From contig CAIRBH010000034.1 of the NCBI GenBank assembly GCA_903876765.1, positions 1 through 47,340 of the forward strand: a DNA stretch of 47,340 bases, written 5' to 3'. The position numbers were made by a program, and so were the translations under genes. Under the pieces are notes generated by a model that saw only the letters and a list, made by a program, of their open reading frames with translations, was not told where the DNA came from and ran no database searches. This document shows positions 8,056-16,036 of the stretch, piece by piece (positions within the stretch are counted from its first letter, which is position 1; the number at the start of each line of letters is the position of its first letter). The DNA comes from an uncultured Pseudomonadota bacterium. GTDB lineage: Bacteria > Pseudomonadota > Gammaproteobacteria > Burkholderiales > Methylophilaceae.

Positions 8056-8343
8056 TCAATGTGACTGAATTGGCTCTGAGCTCAGCCCCGCCGCCTTCAA
8101 TATTTGTAAAATATCCCCAGTACTTTGAGCTGTGGTTTCTGGCCCGTATATTTTTTCGTGCACCCAATCGACAGCATCCCCCGATGCGCTAGCAATGATG
8201 CAAGCCAAGACAAATACCAATAGCCCGCGCGTCATACTTTTGGGGATTTCATGCGCCTCTAGCATTCGGCGCAGATACCAAGCCGCCAGCATAAACACAA
8301 GGGTAGAAATGATGAGGTTACAAATTAACGGCAGCGTAAACAT
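8056..8343 (-). CDS. small two-helix membrane protein, unknown
   Basis: A 95-residue protein with two predicted membrane helices (about residues 4-22 and 41-58) joined by a basic loop RRMLEAHEIPKSMTRG, and a polar tail. It is convergent with puuB (10 bases apart) and lies downstream of the two-component genes on the same strand, separated by about 60 bases. I do not recognise a family. It looks like a real gene because of its coding pattern and membrane topology. Confidence 0.6.
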   Translation of the reverse strand: MFTLPLICNLIISTLVFMLAAWYLRRMLEAHEIPKSMTRGLLVFVLACIIASASGDAVDWVHEKIYGPETTAQSTGDILQILKAAGLSSEPIQSH

Positions 8344-8405
8344 AGTGATTGGGCATCCATGGGCTTAGGTTAATGGTTAGCCAGCGTTTAAGGCTATGCA
8401 GATGG

Positions 8406-9806
8406 CTAAATATTAGCACCTTTGAAGATGACTTTGACAGTGGTGCCTATGGCTTTTTCAGCGTTGGTATAGCTAAGATCTACTTGCGCATGGTGTTGAT
8501 TGGCAATTTCACGCACGATGGCCAGCCCCAGTCCACAGCCGTTTTCTTTAGTGCCTAGCACACGATAAAAACGCTCAAACACTTTGCTTTGCTCCCTTTG
8601 CGCGATACCAACGCCATTATCTTGTACGGCTAATATGGCATTGTTATTGAGCAAGCTTAAACTGACCGTGATGTTAGTGTTGGCAGGGTTATAACGTATG
8701 GCATTATCAATTAAATTATTTAATAGCTCTTTTAGCAATATGGCGTTGCCGCTGATATTCAGCTCGCTGAGTTGGCAACTGATGCCTAAATCTATATTTT
8801 TTGCCAGTGCTTTGGGCACCCACTCAGCGCTGACCTCATGTATTAGCCTAATCATATCAACACGCTCAAAAGTTTGCCCTTGACCATTATCAGGTTCTGC
8901 TCTGGCAAGGCTTAATAATTGATTGGCCAAACGAGCTAAATTATCGCTACCCAGGCTAATTTGTCTGAGTGCGTGCTGAATATGGGTTAAATCATTTTCT
9001 CTTAATGCATTTTCGGCTTGAATTTTAAGGCCCGCTAATGGCGTTTTAAGTTGATGGGCGGCATTTGCTAAGAAATGCCGCCTTTTATTAATCGCCATTT
9101 TTTCTTTGGCCAGCAAATCATTCATGGCATGTATAAGGGGCTGCAATTCTTCAGGGGTATTTTGCTCTTCAAGCGGCTGCATATCGCCTGCTTGACGCTG
9201 TGAGATTAAATTTTTTAACTTTTCAAGTGACATCAGCCCACGACGAATACCCAAATCAACCAGAAATATAATCAGTAATACCAATAAAATTTGTGGGATA
9301 AGCATGACGGCAATAATCTCATCTGCCATCTTGTCGCGTTTGGTGGTCGTTTCGCCGATTAGTATGGTGGCATTTCCTTTGCCGTGCAGCTCTGCCAGTG
9401 GAAAATTAAAGGCGACCATGTGTAGTGGCTTATCGGCGAAGGTGATTTCATAATAAACCGATTGCCCTGCTTTCGGCATTAACTTGGGCAGGCTCAGGCC
9501 TTCGTCGCCAATGACAAGCTGATGATTGCCGTCTTGTATTTGGTAATAAATCCAATCATCGGGGTCATACTCGATTAAATTTAGCGTGCTCTCTGGTAAG
9601 TCAACGACCATTTCATCATTTTTAACTTCTATTTGTTCAGCTAGCGCTAAGGCCACTCTAAATAAGGTTCTGTCGTAGGCTAGGTTAGCAAAGTAAGTGG
9701 CTAAGTAGTAGGCTGATACCGTGCCAAGCAACAAAGAAGGCAACAGTAAAATCAGTAGCCAGTTGGATAGCTTTTGCCGTATCGAGTTGGTTTTAATGTG
9801 TATCAT
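8406..9806 (-). CDS. sensor histidine kinase, TctE/QseC-like
   Basis: A 466-residue kinase. TM1 is near residues 15-37, a periplasmic 2CSK_N-like sensor spans about 40-160, and TM2 near 165-187. Then come HAMP-like linker, HisKA with H251 (AAHQLKTPLAGLK), N box (NNLIDNAIRYNP), G1 (DNGVGIA) and G2 (GCGLGLAIVREI). The TctE class usually senses carboxylates or metals. It overlaps the 3' end of the response-regulator gene by 14 bases, so the pair is one operon. The signal is not evident from sequence. The nearby polyamine and cytochrome genes are possible but unproven targets. Confidence 0.9.
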   Translation of the reverse strand: MIHIKTNSIRQKLSNWLLILLLPSLLLGTVSAYYLATYFANLAYDRTLFRVALALAEQIEVKNDEMVVDLPESTLNLIEYDPDDWIYYQIQDGNHQLVIGDEGLSLPKLMPKAGQSVYYEITFADKPLHMVAFNFPLAELHGKGNATILIGETTTKRDKMADEIIAVMLIPQILLVLLIIFLVDLGIRRGLMSLEKLKNLISQRQAGDMQPLEEQNTPEELQPLIHAMNDLLAKEKMAINKRRHFLANAAHQLKTPLAGLKIQAENALRENDLTHIQHALRQISLGSDNLARLANQLLSLARAEPDNGQGQTFERVDMIRLIHEVSAEWVPKALAKNIDLGISCQLSELNISGNAILLKELLNNLIDNAIRYNPANTNITVSLSLLNNNAILAVQDNGVGIAQREQSKVFERFYRVLGTKENGCGLGLAIVREIANQHHAQVDLSYTNAEKAIGTTVKVIFKGANI

Positions 9807-10473
9807 TGTCTAAATTAGCCAGTAAATAGCCTAGGCCGCGTATAGTGCGAATTTCTATGGCAAATACATTTAACTTTTTGCGCAGACGTGAAACATTCAC
9901 CTCTATTGCGTTTTCAGTCATCTCGCTGTCCCAGCTGCATAAGTGCTCTAGTATTTGAGTTTTGCTGACTACCTTAGTCGCTTTAAGCATCAATAATTCA
10001 AGTAGGCCAAGTTCGCGTGGAGTGAGCGATAACGGGGTGTTTTTATATAAACACTGGCGATGAGTGGTATCAAAACTTAACTCGCCAAAGTTAATCATAG
10101 CGCCACCACCAGAGATGCCGCGACGTATCAAAGCACGTACGCGGGCTTCTAATTCTGCCAGCTCAAAAGGTTTGGTTAAATAATCGTCAGCACCTAAATC
10201 TAGCCCTTTAACGCGGTGTGGGGTGTCTTCTAGGGCAGTTAAAATCAGCACAGGGGTTTTATTGCCGCGAGCGCGCAGCCGTTTTAATACTTCAAAGCCA
10301 CCCAGTTTAGGTAAGCCTAAATCCAGAATAATAATGTCATATTCTTGATAGCTGAGCAGTTGATTGGCACTCTCACCATCGGACATCACGTCTACCGCAT
10401 AGCCAGATTTACTGAAACTTCGCTCTAGGCCGTCTTTTAGAATTAAATCATCTTCAACTAATAGTAAGCGCAT
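9793..10473 (-). CDS. OmpR/PhoB-family response regulator, TctD/QseB-like
   Basis: A 226-residue regulator. The receiver domain has acidic pocket E7-D8-D9, phospho-acceptor D51 (IIILDLGLPKLGGF) and the conserved Lys in DDYLTKPF. A C-terminal winged helix is seen as LTPRELGLLELLM and ENAIEVNVSRLRKKL with RTIRGLGYLL. It is the partner of the overlapping kinase. No target operator can be assigned. Confidence 0.92.
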   Translation of the reverse strand: MRLLLVEDDLILKDGLERSFSKSGYAVDVMSDGESANQLLSYQEYDIIILDLGLPKLGGFEVLKRLRARGNKTPVLILTALEDTPHRVKGLDLGADDYLTKPFELAELEARVRALIRRGISGGGAMINFGELSFDTTHRQCLYKNTPLSLTPRELGLLELLMLKATKVVSKTQILEHLCSWDSEMTENAIEVNVSRLRKKLNVFAIEIRTIRGLGYLLANLDNDTH

Positions 10474-10487
10474 GCCATAAGCTCGCT

Positions 10488-10724
10488 TTAAATGTCTTTA
10501 TAAACGCAATGGGCTTTTGTCGCATCGTGGTAAATCTGATTTATGGCATCGCTACTCAAGTCTTTTGCTTGCAGGCTGTTAGTAAATGTCTTGCATTGCG
10601 CGTTGTTAATAATTTGCTCTGAGACGAGTTTTGCTTTGTCGCTATTAGTGATTTGCGAGGTGTATTTCGAGCATCCGCTAAAAATAACGATGAATACAGT
10701 CGGGTAGATGATGGATTTTAGCAT
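10488..10724 (-). CDS. small lipoprotein, unknown
   Basis: A 78-residue protein when started at the ATG at 10724. The signal sequence MLKSIIYPTVFIVIFSGCSK ends in a lipobox-like IFSGC, so the mature protein would be a lipidated chain of about 61 residues with two further Cys. An earlier in-frame ATG at 10796 would add an unlikely hydrophobic leader, so 10724 is preferred. It lies 14 bases upstream of the response regulator on the same strand, so it may head that operon. No family recognised. Confidence 0.55.
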   Translation of the reverse strand: MLKSIIYPTVFIVIFSGCSKYTSQITNSDKAKLVSEQIINNAQCKTFTNSLQAKDLSSDAINQIYHDATKAHCVYKDI

Positions 10725-10791
10725 GGGCTTGATTATAGGCGAGATGGCCTTAAAGGGATAAACATATAAATCTACCAAACTTATAATGGAA

Positions 10792-10824
10792 TGCAATAAA
10801 GCCGCATTTAGCGGCGTTATTGCA
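10792..10824. terminator. hairpin terminator downstream of the cytochrome operon
   Basis: TGCAATAAAGCCGC (10792-10805) pairs with GCGGCGTTATTGCA (10811-10824), 13 of 14 bases, with loop ATTTA. It sits 20 bases beyond the end of the cytochrome c gene and before the lipoprotein gene, so it likely ends the leftward cytochrome transcript. Confidence 0.7.
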
Positions 10825-10843
10825 ATTTTAAATTAACTGCTGC

Positions 10844-11221
10844 TTAATGAATCGTAGCGATATAAGCGATGACATCCGTGCGTGATTTTTCATCATCCAA
10901 GCCATCGTATTTCATCTTGCCGCCAGGGACAGATTTTTTAGGGGCTTTGATGTAGTCATTAATCGCTTCAGGTGTCCATGCCACATTTTTTGCACGCATC
11001 GCATCGGAATAATTAAAGTCAGCAATGGTGGCAGACTTACGGCCGACCACACCAAAAAATGAAGGACCTTTTTTGTTTTTACCAGCCGTTAAGCTATGGC
11101 AGTCTGAGCATTCTTCTTCATAGACTTTTTTGCCATTAGCAATATCGCCGCCAGCATAAGCCTGCGAGCTCATGCTCACAGCAATGCCAGCCATCATTAG
11201 TATTGTGATTAAACGTTTCAT
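10844..11221 (-). CDS. periplasmic monoheme cytochrome c
   Basis: A 125-residue class I cytochrome c. A signal peptide ends near AYA (residue 23). The heme site is C38-S-D-C41-H42 and a distal Met lies in PGGKMKYDGL near residue 103. The internal KKGPSFFGVVGRKS matches the cytochrome c550/c2 pattern. It is the last gene of a three-gene leftward operon with a heme-bearing outer-membrane barrel and a tetraheme NapC-type protein, so it is a candidate soluble shuttle between them. Its redox partner is inferred from context only. Confidence 0.9.
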   Translation of the reverse strand: MKRLITILMMAGIAVSMSSQAYAGGDIANGKKVYEEECSDCHSLTAGKNKKGPSFFGVVGRKSATIADFNYSDAMRAKNVAWTPEAINDYIKAPKKSVPGGKMKYDGLDDEKSRTDVIAYIATIH

Positions 11222-11241
11222 GGGTATTATTTTCCTATAGT

Positions 11242-12558
11242 TTATAGTGCAAACCAGACAGAGGTGTACAAGGTGTTGTTGTCGCTAGCATTGCGACCGT
11301 AGCCGTCGTAGTTATTTTTTGCGCCGTTGAATTTTGTGTAGCCAGTGTATTGAACAGCTAAACGCATATTGGCAAATGGTGCGCCCCATGAGTTTTCTTT
11401 ACCCAGTGGTGTCCAGTCAGCTTGTAAGGTATAGCCACGTGAATTAGGTGAGCCATTTGCACTGCCAAAATCAGCTTCAGTTGTGTTGTAAAGTACATCA
11501 TCGGCATTACCACGTATATCAAAAAAGCCTGCGGTTAAGCCATAGGTTTTGTCATAGTGGTAAGAAGTACTCAAATCTAGACGATTCACAAAGCCATTTA
11601 TTTTGCTAGGGGCAGTAGCATCAAGTTTACGGTTTTCATGAATATAACTACCGTCTACTGTCATCACATGTTCGCGAGTACCTAAGAATTGATACGAACC
11701 ATCGACTCCAATGTCGGTATATTTATCGGTAGGACCAGCTTCACGTCCTGGCAGGATGTGCGTGCTTAAACCAAATAAGCCCACTGAATAAGCACTTTTA
11801 TGCATGTCGTTAAAATAAGCGACTCTCCAGTAAGGTGAGGTGCCACTGATTTTGTCAGCAGGGTCGATATTCATTTTATTCAGTATATTCTTAGATAATG
11901 ATTGATAGCCACCTAATTCAGCATACCAATGATTGTCATATAGCGTGTAAGCAGTTGCACCTAATACTTGTGTGCCCAATTCCCCGATTATTTGTGTAGC
12001 TGCTGGGGTAGGTGCTAGTTCAGAGCCAATATAGGGAAATTTCCAACCAGGCGTCGTGTTAAATGGATCTTGTATGGTAGGGTTGTTGTTAAGTGAAATA
12101 CCGAAGATGGTGTCATTACCAGCGATTTGCATAGGTTTTACCAAGCGTAAATCAAAGTTATCCATAGTCGTTTTGCGATCTGGCTCACTCCAAGTAATTT
12201 GGCTAAATGCACCAATATTGTCAGTGAAACGACCTGCAACAAATACAGAAACTTCTTGTAGTGAGGCGTTGTTATTCGTTTTGAAGTGTGGAGCCGCATC
12301 CTCAGTTTGATCTTTTTTAGTGTTGGTAAAGCTTTGTACCAGCATGGCTGAAAGTGGAATGTGACCTTCTTTACCATCAGATTCAGTATAGCCACCCATT
12401 TTAAACTTCATACCGTACGGTGTGAGTTGTGGGCCGTAGCTACCAATATGGCAGGCTGCACAGTCTTGGCCAGTTTGGCGTGCAAAGCTTGGCACAGCCA
12501 ATGCAGGTTCGGATAATCCGAGTAGTAATAGGCCCCATAGGATATATTTATTTTTCAT
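11242..12558 (-). CDS. outer-membrane beta-barrel with N-terminal heme c site (Cyc2-like architecture)
   Basis: A 438-residue exported protein. The signal peptide ends at ALA (residue 21). It is followed by PSFARQTGQDCAACH (C33, C36, H37), a single heme c attachment site, and LTPYGMKFKMGGY. The remaining ~380 residues have alternating aromatic and polar strands and end in TSVWFAL, with the terminal hydrophobic residue expected of a beta-barrel. A heme domain fused to a porin is the architecture of Cyc2 of Fe(II) oxidisers, and the SFARQTG-x-C-x-x-CH start resembles it. Whether it belongs to Cyc2 proper or another cytochrome-porin family cannot be settled by eye. It lies between the NapC-type and cytochrome c genes. 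Confidence 0.8.
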   Translation of the reverse strand: MKNKYILWGLLLLGLSEPALAVPSFARQTGQDCAACHIGSYGPQLTPYGMKFKMGGYTESDGKEGHIPLSAMLVQSFTNTKKDQTEDAAPHFKTNNNASLQEVSVFVAGRFTDNIGAFSQITWSEPDRKTTMDNFDLRLVKPMQIAGNDTIFGISLNNNPTIQDPFNTTPGWKFPYIGSELAPTPAATQIIGELGTQVLGATAYTLYDNHWYAELGGYQSLSKNILNKMNIDPADKISGTSPYWRVAYFNDMHKSAYSVGLFGLSTHILPGREAGPTDKYTDIGVDGSYQFLGTREHVMTVDGSYIHENRKLDATAPSKINGFVNRLDLSTSYHYDKTYGLTAGFFDIRGNADDVLYNTTEADFGSANGSPNSRGYTLQADWTPLGKENSWGAPFANMRLAVQYTGYTKFNGAKNNYDGYGRNASDNNTLYTSVWFAL

Positions 12559-12588
12559 GGTGTTTCCCCTTCAAGTTATAAATCAAAA

Positions 12589-13197
12589 TTATTTGTCATT
12601 AATTGCATCTGCTGGCTCAAAGCCACCTTTAGGTTCATGGTGTGCAATGCCGTAGTGGCAATCAATACAAGTTTTACCGTCTTTACCTATTTTTTGATGC
12701 TGCTTGCGCGCTGTTGGCCCCTGTTGTTCTGGGTCCATGGTTTTGACGTCGTGACAATTACGACATTCAGCAGAGTCGGTTTCTTTCATGTGCTTCCAGA
12801 CTTTTTTTGCTAATTCCAAGCGGTGTGTTTCGAATTTTTCTTTGGTATTTTCTGTACCAATCAGGTGATGATAAATATCGTTGACTGCCATAATCTTGCG
12901 TTTAGCAGTATCAATAAACCCGTGAGGCACATGACAATCTGAGCAGATGGCTTTTACACCCGTTCTATTTTTTGCATGTATGGTGGTTTTGTACTCTTCA
13001 TAATTATTGTCTTTCATTTCATGACATGAGATACAAAATTGAATGGTATTTGTTTTATCTACGGCAGTTTTGCCGCCGGCGAATATGAGTCCGCCGATTA
13101 GAATTATTATCAATATGCCAATAATCTCTAACTTTAGTACCCAGCGGTCAGGTTTGCTACTTAAATCCTGTGCACGCTTTTCTAAATCATTGTTCAT
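12589..13197 (-). CDS. NapC/NirT-type tetraheme quinol dehydrogenase
   Basis: A 202-residue membrane-anchored multiheme cytochrome. One TM helix lies near residues 20-41, then four heme sites: C55-C58-H59 (CISCHEM), C85-C88-H89 (CSDCHVPHG), C145-C148-H149 (CRNCHD) and C177-C180-H181 (CIDCHYGIAHHEP). CxxCHEM and CSDCHVP are the hallmark of the NapC/NirT/CymA family, which takes electrons from the quinol pool, or may run in reverse. No nitrate or nitrite reductase gene is adjacent. Instead it heads an operon with an outer-membrane cytochrome-porin, resembling CymA-style trans-envelope electron transfer. A sigma-54 promoter lies 63 bases upstream. Confidence 0.92.
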   Translation of the reverse strand: MNNDLEKRAQDLSSKPDRWVLKLEIIGILIIILIGGLIFAGGKTAVDKTNTIQFCISCHEMKDNNYEEYKTTIHAKNRTGVKAICSDCHVPHGFIDTAKRKIMAVNDIYHHLIGTENTKEKFETHRLELAKKVWKHMKETDSAECRNCHDVKTMDPEQQGPTARKQHQKIGKDGKTCIDCHYGIAHHEPKGGFEPADAINDK

Positions 13198-13259
13198 ACT
13201 TTTCCATTTTTATTAGTGATATTGCTGTTGTCTAACTACTTAAAACTCACGTCATATAT

Positions 13260-13275
13260 TGCAATTCTTGTGCCA
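13260..13275 (-). promoter_or_regulatory. sigma-54 promoter of the cytochrome operon
   Basis: The minus strand reads TGGCACAAGAATTGCA, a perfect match to the RpoN consensus TGGCAC-N5-TTGCA with GG and GC exactly 10 bases apart. Transcription should start near 13249, giving a leader of about 50 bases to the NapC-type gene. Its sequence, including the spacer AAGAA, is almost identical to the promoter at 18920-18935. Confidence 0.9.
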
Positions 13276-13352
13276 CGGATAAGTTGGCATTCAAAGGCTA
13301 AAACAAGATATTTCCGAGTAAGAAACCTGCATCTTTTGCAGTCTTAGCGAAA

Positions 13353-13384
13353 ATGTGCGCAAAATTTGCATGCTAATTTTGCAG
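13353..13384 (-). promoter_or_regulatory. probable enhancer (UAS) for the sigma-54 promoter of the cytochrome operon
   Basis: A 32-bp element beginning ATGTGCGCAA and ending TTTTGCAG on the plus strand, 77 bases upstream of the -24 end. It is 26/32 identical, without gaps, to the element at 19012-19043, which sits at the same distance from its own sigma-54 promoter. It contains the dyads GCAAA-A-TTTGC (13359-13369) and TGC-N7-GCA (13371-13383). It is the likely binding site of an NtrC-type activator, most plausibly the product of 22355-23731. Confidence 0.7.
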
Positions 13385-13415
13385 AGTTAGTTGATTGACG
13401 CAGATAATTGATATG

Positions 13416-13448
13416 CTAAAAGGGGCAGATAAAATCTGCCCCTTTTAG
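13416..13448. terminator. strong bidirectional-type hairpin terminator
   Basis: CTAAAAGGGGCAGAT (13416-13430) pairs perfectly over 15 bp with ATCTGCCCCTTTTAG (13434-13448) around an AAA loop. It lies 35 bases beyond the small Ala/Lys-rich gene and separates that transcript from the enhancer of the cytochrome operon. Confidence 0.85.
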
Positions 13449-13483
13449 CGCGTTTAATTAACCAGATTAAACATTAATAAACC

Positions 13484-13708
13484 TTATTTTGCTGCTGGTG
13501 CTGCTTCCGCTGGAGCAGCTACTGGGGCTGCTACAGATTTCTTAGCTTTTTTAACATGTTTCTTTTCAACTTTAACTGGCGCTGCTTTGGTTGCTTCTGC
13601 TACAGGGACTGTAGCTTCTGCTGGTTTAGCTGCGTCAGCTGCAAATGCAGCTGAACTTAATGACAATGCAAATGCACCTGCTAGTAATGATGCTAAAAAT
13701 TTATTCAT
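13484..13708 (-). CDS. small secreted Ala/Lys/Pro-rich protein
   Basis: A 74-residue protein. A clear signal peptide MNKFLASLLAGAFALSLSSAAFA is followed by a low-complexity mature part of about 51 residues, made of Ala, Pro, Val, Glu and a central basic block VEKKHVKKAKKSV. No cysteine or domain. GGAGAT just before the ATG is a fair ribosome site. It has its own strong terminator. Such tails occur in small envelope-associated proteins, but no function can be assigned. Confidence 0.7.
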   Translation of the reverse strand: MNKFLASLLAGAFALSLSSAAFAADAAKPAEATVPVAEATKAAPVKVEKKHVKKAKKSVAAPVAAPAEAAPAAK

Positions 13709-13932
13709 TTAAATCTCCACAAAATAAAATATGAGTAAGCAATGTATAATTCTGTCACTGGTTAAGATTGGCTAAAGCTTGATCTGTCACCATGGAACCC
13801 ATCATATAGATTGAAGCTGACGGCAAGCTGACAGTATTTGACTGAGGGTTAAATGAGCGATGGAACTGCCTAATTAATTTAACTATCTTAAGGTTTAATA
13901 CACTTCACCAACTAAGGATTTGAAAAGCTATC

Positions 13933-14460
13933 ATGATTAACGCAATAGAAAAATTAATAGAAACACTGATTTTTAGAAGCCGCTGGGTATTAGCGCCTAT
14001 GTATTTAGGCTTAGTAGGCGGGCTGGTTATTTTGATGGTGAAGTTTGCGCAGGAGTTTTTGCATATTGTGGTGCATATTTTTAGTGCGGCAGAGCAAGAG
14101 GTTGTTCTGTCATTGCTGGCTTTGGTTGATATGACTTTAGTCGCTAATTTACTTATTATGGTCATTTTTAGCGGGTATGAAAACTTTGTCTCAAAAATTA
14201 ATACTGCGGGGAGTGAAGATCGGCCTGATTGGATGGGTAAAGTAGATTTTTCTGGCCTTAAATTAAAGCTCATAGGATCGATTGTTGCCATCTCTGCCAT
14301 TGATTTACTCAAGGCATTTGTGCATCAAAGCACTGCTGGCTCTGAACATATTGCTAATGAGCAAATGGCCTGGATGCTAGCCTTACACATGACATTTATT
14401 TTGTCAGGTGTATTGTTTGCCGTGATGGATTATATTGCAGGGAAAAGTAATGCACATTAA
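13933..14460 (+). CDS. YqhA/UPF0114 family membrane protein
   Basis: A 175-residue protein with four likely membrane helices. The family pattern LIFRSRWVLAPMYLGL at residues 12-27, then DMTLVANLLIMVIFSGYENFVS and a KLKLIGSIVAISAIDLLKAF helix, matches UPF0114 (E. coli YqhA). The function of the family is not established. The gene is convergent with the TPR-protein operon and shares a hairpin terminator with it. Confidence 0.88.
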   Translation: MINAIEKLIETLIFRSRWVLAPMYLGLVGGLVILMVKFAQEFLHIVVHIFSAAEQEVVLSLLALVDMTLVANLLIMVIFSGYENFVSKINTAGSEDRPDWMGKVDFSGLKLKLIGSIVAISAIDLLKAFVHQSTAGSEHIANEQMAWMLALHMTFILSGVLFAVMDYIAGKSNAH

Positions 14461-14494
14461 TTGCATAGTGCACGAGATGAGCCGAATGTAAACG

Positions 14495-14521
14495 AAAAAC
14501 GCCGCATGTAGCGGCGTTTTT
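14495..14521. terminator. bidirectional terminator between YqhA-like gene and TPR gene
   Basis: AAAAACGCCGC (14495-14505) pairs with GCGGCGTTTTT (14511-14521) around ATGTA. A-tract and T-tract flanks allow termination in both directions between two convergent transcripts. Confidence 0.85.
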
Positions 14522-14541
14522 TCATCATGTAAAACTTAGGG

Positions 14542-15180
14542 TTATATTTTAGCTTCTACCATGTGCAAGGCATCTTCAGCCTCTTTTCTACGCCCAGCAT
14601 CTGCGTCTTCACGGCCTGCACGAGCTGCGGCGGCTAATGCTTTTTTGTAATATTCAACTGCTTTGCTGTATTCACCTTGTTCGTTTAAAAAATCGGCATA
14701 AAAGTAGTTAGAGTCTATGCCTGCAGGGTTCGCTTGCAGTGCTTTTTCTAAGTATGTTTTAGCTTTTTTCTTATCACCAAACCCGATAGGCCAGCCTGGT
14801 ACTTTGTAATATAAAGATCCTAAGCTGGTATAAGCCGAACCTTGTAAAGCGTGTGGGTTAATTTTTTCAGCCGCAAGCAATAAATCGCGAGCTTTTTCTG
14901 CAAGTTTTAATGCGCCGATGCCGCCTTTGGCCTTAGCGTAACTGCTATAAGTAATGCCTTCCCATATCAAAGCTTCTGGGGCATTCGGATTATTAACGGT
15001 GACTTGGTGCGCTTGGTCAGTTAAGCTTTTGAAAGCACTTTCTTGAGCATCTTTTGGGGTTTGATAATTAGCTTTTGCCCAATCATGTTGTATGCGTGCA
15101 ATGTCGCCATCTAGACGTTCATCTGCAAATACCGGCGATGATAATGTGATAAAGCTGAGTAATAACATCATATTTTTCAT
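14542..15180 (-). CDS. periplasmic TPR-repeat protein
   Basis: A 212-residue protein from the ATG at 15180, where AAAGGAAAC provides a ribosome site; an upstream in-frame ATG at 15240 lies inside the SDR gene. A signal peptide ends near PVFA (about residue 19). TPR-like helices are seen around AYTSLGSLYYKVPGWPIGFG and AKTYLEKALQANPAGIDSNY, then FLNEQGEYSKAVEYYKKALA. It is the last gene of the thermostable-hemolysin/ligase/oxidase/SDR operon. A scaffolding role in the periplasm is likely but the partner is unknown. Confidence 0.82.
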   Translation of the reverse strand: MKNMMLLLSFITLSSPVFADERLDGDIARIQHDWAKANYQTPKDAQESAFKSLTDQAHQVTVNNPNAPEALIWEGITYSSYAKAKGGIGALKLAEKARDLLLAAEKINPHALQGSAYTSLGSLYYKVPGWPIGFGDKKKAKTYLEKALQANPAGIDSNYFYADFLNEQGEYSKAVEYYKKALAAAARAGREDADAGRRKEAEDALHMVEAKI

Positions 15181-15220
15181 GAGTTTGTTTCCTTTTACTA
15201 TTGTTAAAGTAATGAATTCG

Positions 15221-16036
15221 TTATTTTTTATGTGTGACAAATTGCGCTGAGATTCTGACTTGTTTTTTTAATCCCATACTTACAGCACTGGGAATGACGC
15301 CATTGAGCCAGGCAAAAAATGATTCTGGTTGACCAATGTAATGCTCACTTTTTTTCGCTTCAATGGCTTTGATAATATGAGCAACAACTACTTCTGGTTC
15401 ATCCATAGCGGTTTTAGTCGCCGCTAGCATGGCTGATGCAGCTTGATTATTCATAGGTGTTTTGATGGTTCTAGGTGCAATGTAGGTGACAGCAATTTTG
15501 CTATCAACTAATTCACGACCTAGTGCCTGAGAAAAGCCGCGCAATGCAAATTTACTGGCGCAATAAGTCGCATAATGTGGGAATCCTATCGACCCAAAAA
15601 TAGAACCAATATTGACGATATGACCACTATTCATTGCTAAAAACTGAGGCAGTAATGCACGTGTCAATTGAATTGGAATCACAGTATTAATGCGCATCAT
15701 TTGTGCGATACGTGCAGCGCTTTGCTCTTCAAATAAAGTGAAATCTAGCACGCCTGCACTATTGATTAGAATATCAACGCTACCTAAGCCTTTGGAGGCT
15801 TGATCAATTACGATTTGTGCAGGATCAGGATTCAGTTCAGTGACCTGAAAATCAGTCACTATTGCAATTGCATAACCACCAGATTCATTGATTTTTTTGC
15901 AAAGTATTTCAGCACGAGCCTGGTCACGGTCAACTAGGGCGAGCTTTGCCCCTTTTTTTGATAAGGCAAATGCTAAAGGTTGACCAATGCCACCAGCGGC
16001 ACCTGTTAGTACTATATTTTTTCCATTGAGGTTCAT
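15221..16036 (-). CDS. short-chain dehydrogenase/reductase
   Basis: A 271-residue classical SDR. The cofactor motif TGAAGGIG (residues 11-18), the NSAG motif near 92-95, and the catalytic S145 and Y158-x3-K162 (YATYCASK) are all present. D36 after the second strand (LALVDRDQA) favours NAD(H). It overlaps the upstream diiron-oxidase candidate by 4 bases. Next to an acyl-activating ligase it would reduce or oxidise a fatty-acyl-derived ketone, aldehyde or alcohol; the actual substrate is not known. Confidence 0.9.
   Translation of the reverse strand: MNLNGKNIVLTGAAGGIGQPLAFALSKKGAKLALVDRDQARAEILCKKINESGGYAIAIVTDFQVTELNPDPAQIVIDQASKGLGSVDILINSAGVLDFTLFEEQSAARIAQMMRINTVIPIQLTRALLPQFLAMNSGHIVNIGSIFGSIGFPHYATYCASKFALRGFSQALGRELVDSKIAVTYIAPRTIKTPMNNQAASAMLAATKTAMDEPEVVVAHIIKAIEAKKSEHYIGQPESFFAWLNGVIPSAVSMGLKKQVRISAQFVTHKK

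Noticed and set aside
12589-13197. Nitrate or nitrite reductase redox subunit (napC/nirT in a denitrification operon)
   Set aside because: The family fits, but no napA, napB, nirS or other denitrification gene is adjacent; the neighbours are an outer-membrane cytochrome-porin and a monoheme cytochrome.
13270-13300. Second sigma-54-like TTGGCATTCAAAGGCT near the cytochrome promoter
   Set aside because: The -12 GC is missing at the required spacing; the perfect site at 13260-13275 on the other strand explains the region.
13765-13800. Possible sigma-54 site (TTGGCTAAAGCTTGATC)
   Set aside because: GG to GC spacing is wrong: the dinucleotide 10 bases after GG is AT, not GC.
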